In this document: positions 61,637 to 64,000 of the stretch, in pieces
Layout of the letters: every line of letters begins with the position of its first letter
How positions within the stretch are numbered: the stretch's first letter is position 1
From: Hymenobacter sedentarius
Lineage (GTDB): Bacteria; Bacteroidota; Bacteroidia; Cytophagales; Hymenobacteraceae
Direction: 5' to 3'
Assembly: GCF_001507645.1 (NCBI RefSeq)
Contig: NZ_CP013909.1
Location: 1,984,001 to 2,048,000 of the forward strand
DNA: 64,000 nt
Position numbers and translations under genes: made by a program
The notes under the pieces: model-generated
The model's input: the letters and a program-made list of their open reading frames with translations, nothing else
Told to the model about the DNA's origin: nothing
Database searches by the model: none

Positions 61637-62305
61637 ATGAATATCAAATTCCTCGGCCTGCTGCTGGTAGCTGCCACCCTCGGCACCGCCGCTTGCCGCC
61701 AAGAGAAAAAAGTGGAAACCACCACGACCGCACCCGTCACCGATGCCAATAGCGGCGGCATGACGGCCGACACCATGGCCGCGCACGACGATGCCCGCCG
61801 CATGGCCGCCCGGGTCGCCGAAGACCTCAAGCTCACCGATACCGTGGTGGTGACCCGCATTGAAAGGACCTACTATACCCGCGGCCGCCGCCTCGGCGAA
61901 CTGCAAACCCGCTACGCCAACGACACCCTGGGCCGCTACACCGCCGTGCGCCAGGTAAACGACCAGGCCGACGAGGAGGTGCGCACGGCGCTGAACAATC
62001 CCACGTATTACAACACCTACTCCGCCAACCGCGCCACCTATGGCGAAGGCCCGTATTCGTTGGCGCCGGCTCGGGTGGCTCCCATCCGCACGGGCACGGG
62101 CGTGCGCACGGGCAGCGTCGGGCAGGGCTCGGGCATCAAAAAACTGGAGAACCAGAACGACGGCGACCGCAAGACCAAGTACCTCAACGGCGCCAAAGTG
62201 AAAGTGAACGACGACGGCTCCCGCAAAATCAAAATGGCCGACGGCACGAAGGTGAAAATCGACGAAAACGGCCACCGGACCGTGAAGAAGGGCCTGTTCA
62301 AGTAA
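61637..62305 (+). CDS. Hypothetical lipoprotein with KVK-DG beta repeats
   Basis: A 222-residue lipoprotein: MNIKFLGLLLVAATLGTAAC gives a lipobox Cys20. A Thr-rich linker and a helical part (DDARRMAARVAEDLKL; RIERTYYTRGRRLGELQTRY) lead to a C-terminal strand repeat: KYLNGAKVKVNDDGSRKIK, MADGTKVKIDENGHRTVKK. Short two-strand repeats of this kind occur in T-complex-10-like and other beta-solenoid modules. Function unknown. The frame is open far upstream (to 61100) through the SDR gene, but that is an out-of-frame shadow. Confidence 0.75.
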   Translation: MNIKFLGLLLVAATLGTAACRQEKKVETTTTAPVTDANSGGMTADTMAAHDDARRMAARVAEDLKLTDTVVVTRIERTYYTRGRRLGELQTRYANDTLGRYTAVRQVNDQADEEVRTALNNPTYYNTYSANRATYGEGPYSLAPARVAPIRTGTGVRTGSVGQGSGIKKLENQNDGDRKTKYLNGAKVKVNDDGSRKIKMADGTKVKIDENGHRTVKKGLFK

Positions 62306-62322
62306 GCCCGTGTTTAGCATTG

Positions 62323-62359
62323 AAAAAGGCCCGTTCCTGAATAGGAACGGGCCTTTTTT
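62323..62359. terminator. Terminator after the KVK-DG lipoprotein gene
   Basis: AAAAAGGCCCGTTCCT, a four-base loop and its inverse ending in a T-run. It also stands at the 3' end of the minus-strand DUF5996 pseudogene. Confidence 0.88.
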
Positions 62360-62364
62360 GTGTT

Positions 62365-62885
62365 CTAACTAGCTGGGTCCGGAACGGTGGCCCGCTCCAG
62401 GGCGGGGCGGTCCCAGCACATTAGGTCGGCCGCGGCGGCGTAGGTGGTTTGCAGGAAATCGAGCACGGCAGCGGGTGGGTTGGCCACCCGGCGTGCGGCT
62501 TCGTAGGGCAGGGTTGCCGGAGTAGGCGTAGCTGTAGAAGGCAGCTTCCTGGCCATTGCCACCGGGCCACCAGCCGGCCGCGCTCTGCTCGGCAGCGTAA
62601 GACTCGGGCTTGCCCCAAATGGCTAGGTGCCGGATGCCCCCGGATATGGAGGCACCAGGTAGACGAAACATAGCGTCACTGCCAAAACACAGCTGCCATA
62701 GAAATGACCTCGCGCAAATCTGCAGTGTAGGACATGGAGCGGGTGGTAGGGCCACGGGGCGTTACGGAGAGCGGCACCTGCTACCAGTGGTTCAGCAGGG
62801 CAGAGGACCAAGCAGGTTTTGCCCACTACACTATCTGGGTCCACCGGTGCAGGGATTCGCGCGTGTCGGCCCAGGCGTCCGGGCA
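62365..62885 (-). pseudogene. Decayed DUF5996-family gene
   Basis: Fragments of one DUF5996 protein appear in order on the minus strand but in different frames: DAWADTRESLHRWTQIV then a stop, GKTCLVLCP one frame on, LNHW-stop-QVPLSVTPRGPTT in another, then FRLPGASISGGIRHLA and SAAGWWPGGNGQEAAFYSYAY (about 62490-62670), and finally LPYEAARRV...TYAAAADLM-WDRPALE (62365-62500). At least three frame changes, an in-frame stop and missing middle parts (about 150 residues) show it is inactive. Intact members are about 300 residues. The family has no known function. Confidence 0.8.
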
Positions 62886-63076
62886 GGGCGGGCCTGTAGG
62901 CGGCCGAAGAGGCGCGGGGCATAACGGGGCAGGGCAAAATCCGCCCAGGCTCGCCTGGCCGGCGGTCCGCGGGCACCCTGAAGTTACGCGCCGCCGCTGA
63001 TTATCCCAGGAAAAATCCAGCCGGCGCGGCGCCTGCCGGGCCTCGGCCGGCTGGCGCCTACCCGCCTTATTTCCGG

Positions 63077-64000
63077 CTACCAGCGCAGCGACCACGAGGC
63101 GCCCGTGAAGGGGCCGTAGTTGTAAGGTGAGAAGTTGCCCTGCCGGTACCAGGGCTTGCGCCGCGGCATGGTTTGGAAGCCGGAGCCGTGGGCGGCGGGG
63201 TCCAGCGGTGCCTCCACGCGGGTGCGGCCGTTGCGCACGGCAATTTTGGCAAACGCGTAGCCCAGGGCAATGCCGATGGGGTAGTCGCTGGCCCAGTGCA
63301 CGCCGTTGTTGAGCATGGAGTAGCCCAACAGGCCCATCAGTGAGTAGCCCAGGGGGCGAATGAAGTGGTACTCGGGGTAATTGTCGGCGATGACCGTGAT
63401 TGTGGCCATGGCCGTGGCCAGATGGCCGGTGGGGAAGGCATCGTAGTTGGGCACGAAGTGCTGGTAGCGGTCGTACGACGGAAACAGGTGCCACTCGCCG
63501 CGGTCTTTGGTGGCCACGTAGGGGCTCTGGCGGCCGGTGAGGCGCTTGAGCGTCTGGATGACCAGGCCGGTGCTGAAGATGGCCTCGCCGAGCTCGCTGG
63601 ACGTGCGCAGGGCGCGGTTGTCTTTCTTAATGCCGCCGTAGATCCAGAAGCTGCTGGCCACGGTGAGGTGCGTCCAGCCGTCGCCGAGAAAGTAAAACGA
63701 GCTGTTCAGGTTGTCGGGCACGTTGAATTCGAACGGCAGGTTGGCGGTGCCGATGTGGAAGGGGATGTACACCAGCGTCTTCTGGGTGCTGGCTTCCTTC
63801 AGCCCCACATAGCGGCCGAACTGCTGCGCGGCATCCGTAATGGCCTGGTCAGCCGTCCACAGCACCAGGGAGCTCACGGCCAGGCCCATGAACGTGCGGG
63901 CGTTGTCTTTGCGGAACGCATAGCCGGGGAACTGGCCCAGGTCGCGCGGGATGTGCAGCAGCCAGCTAAACGGGCGGGGCTTCTCGTAGTGCCACGTCAC
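63077..64000 (-). CDS. PAP2-family phosphatase (partial, runs off the window)
   Basis: A membrane-associated phosphatase of the PAP2 superfamily (lipid phosphatase, undecaprenyl-pyrophosphatase-like or vanadium haloperoxidase fold). The 307 residues seen include the three PAP2 motifs: KRLTGRQSP, FPTGHLATA and SMLNNGVHWASDYPIG. Hydrophobic segments (LVLWTADQAI; GYSLMGLLGYSML) indicate membrane association. The frame has no stop at the right edge, and the GTG at 64000 is only the window limit, so the N-terminus is missing. After the C-terminus (GPFTGASWSLRW) come about 190 bases without a gene before the pseudogene. Confidence 0.85.
   Translation of the reverse strand: MTWHYEKPRPFSWLLHIPRDLGQFPGYAFRKDNARTFMGLAVSSLVLWTADQAITDAAQQFGRYVGLKEASTQKTLVYIPFHIGTANLPFEFNVPDNLNSSFYFLGDGWTHLTVASSFWIYGGIKKDNRALRTSSELGEAIFSTGLVIQTLKRLTGRQSPYVATKDRGEWHLFPSYDRYQHFVPNYDAFPTGHLATAMATITVIADNYPEYHFIRPLGYSLMGLLGYSMLNNGVHWASDYPIGIALGYAFAKIAVRNGRTRVEAPLDPAAHGSGFQTMPRRKPWYRQGNFSPYNYGPFTGASWSLRW

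Noticed and set aside
62623..62976. 117-residue minus-strand frame as an independent gene
   Set aside because: It contains one segment of the DUF5996 pseudogene (GKTCLVLCP) and is otherwise out of frame.

Overview
The window is GC-rich, densely coding DNA from a member of the Bacteroidota, most likely Hymenobacter or a close relative in Cytophagales. The evidence is a secreted protease with a type IX secretion (T9SS) C-terminal domain, TAnnTTTG-type -7 promoter boxes, almost no Shine-Dalgarno sequences, and several Bacteroidota-type families (DUF4468, DUF4097-like, 7TM-DISM kinase, 3D-domain protein). It looks chromosomal. I found no rRNA, tRNA, CRISPR array or replication origin. Every family assignment is by eye from motifs.

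Layout. 1-5.6 kb: end of an outer-membrane protein, Hsp20, an HtrA protease and an ALDH7-type aldehyde dehydrogenase. 5.6-10.2 kb: a lipoprotein, then an ECF sigma / anti-sigma / DUF4097-like operon, a secreted PPC-domain protein and a DUF4442 protein. 10.3-17.6 kb: amidase, alpha/beta hydrolase, a DAC (diadenylate cyclase-like) protein, a tandem TonB-C protein, a RidA-family protein and a bestrophin channel. 17.9-24.1 kb: a FAD/Rieske oxidoreductase, cyanophycinase, GH13 amylase and FUSC transporter on one strand. 24.2-31.6 kb: a 7TM-DISM histidine kinase, a T9SS subtilisin and an S9 peptidase whose signal peptide is out of frame. 32-36 kb: small hypothetical and envelope proteins. 36.5-41.9 kb: sucA and sucB, separated by an MNT/HEPN toxin-antitoxin pair. 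42-49.6 kb: membrane protein, truncated haemoglobin, EamA transporter, a porin / DUF4468 / ammonium transporter operon and an M1 aminopeptidase. 49.6-53.1 kb: a GIY-YIG gene enclosed by 47-bp perfect inverted repeats, then lpdA, then an AT-rich island with a second HEPN/MNT pair. 53-64 kb: small membrane proteins, a second DAC-like protein, cold-shock protein, RlmF, RluF, an SDR, lipoproteins, a decayed DUF5996 pseudogene and the end of a PAP2 phosphatase.

How it fits together. Most genes are housekeeping or envelope functions in short operons. SucA, SucB and LpdA supply all three subunits of the 2-oxoglutarate dehydrogenase complex from three places in 15 kb. The accessory layer is the distinctive part: at least three families of intergenic palindromes, one of which (GTCATGC...GAAGCATCT) occurs three times as a bare palindrome or cluster and once as the exact ends of a GIY-YIG nuclease gene; two MNT/HEPN pairs, both next to 2-oxoglutarate dehydrogenase genes; two divergent DAC-domain proteins; and a short motif, TTAGCTCAA, scattered in intergenic DNA. 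The GIY-YIG/palindrome unit is the best candidate for an undescribed system.
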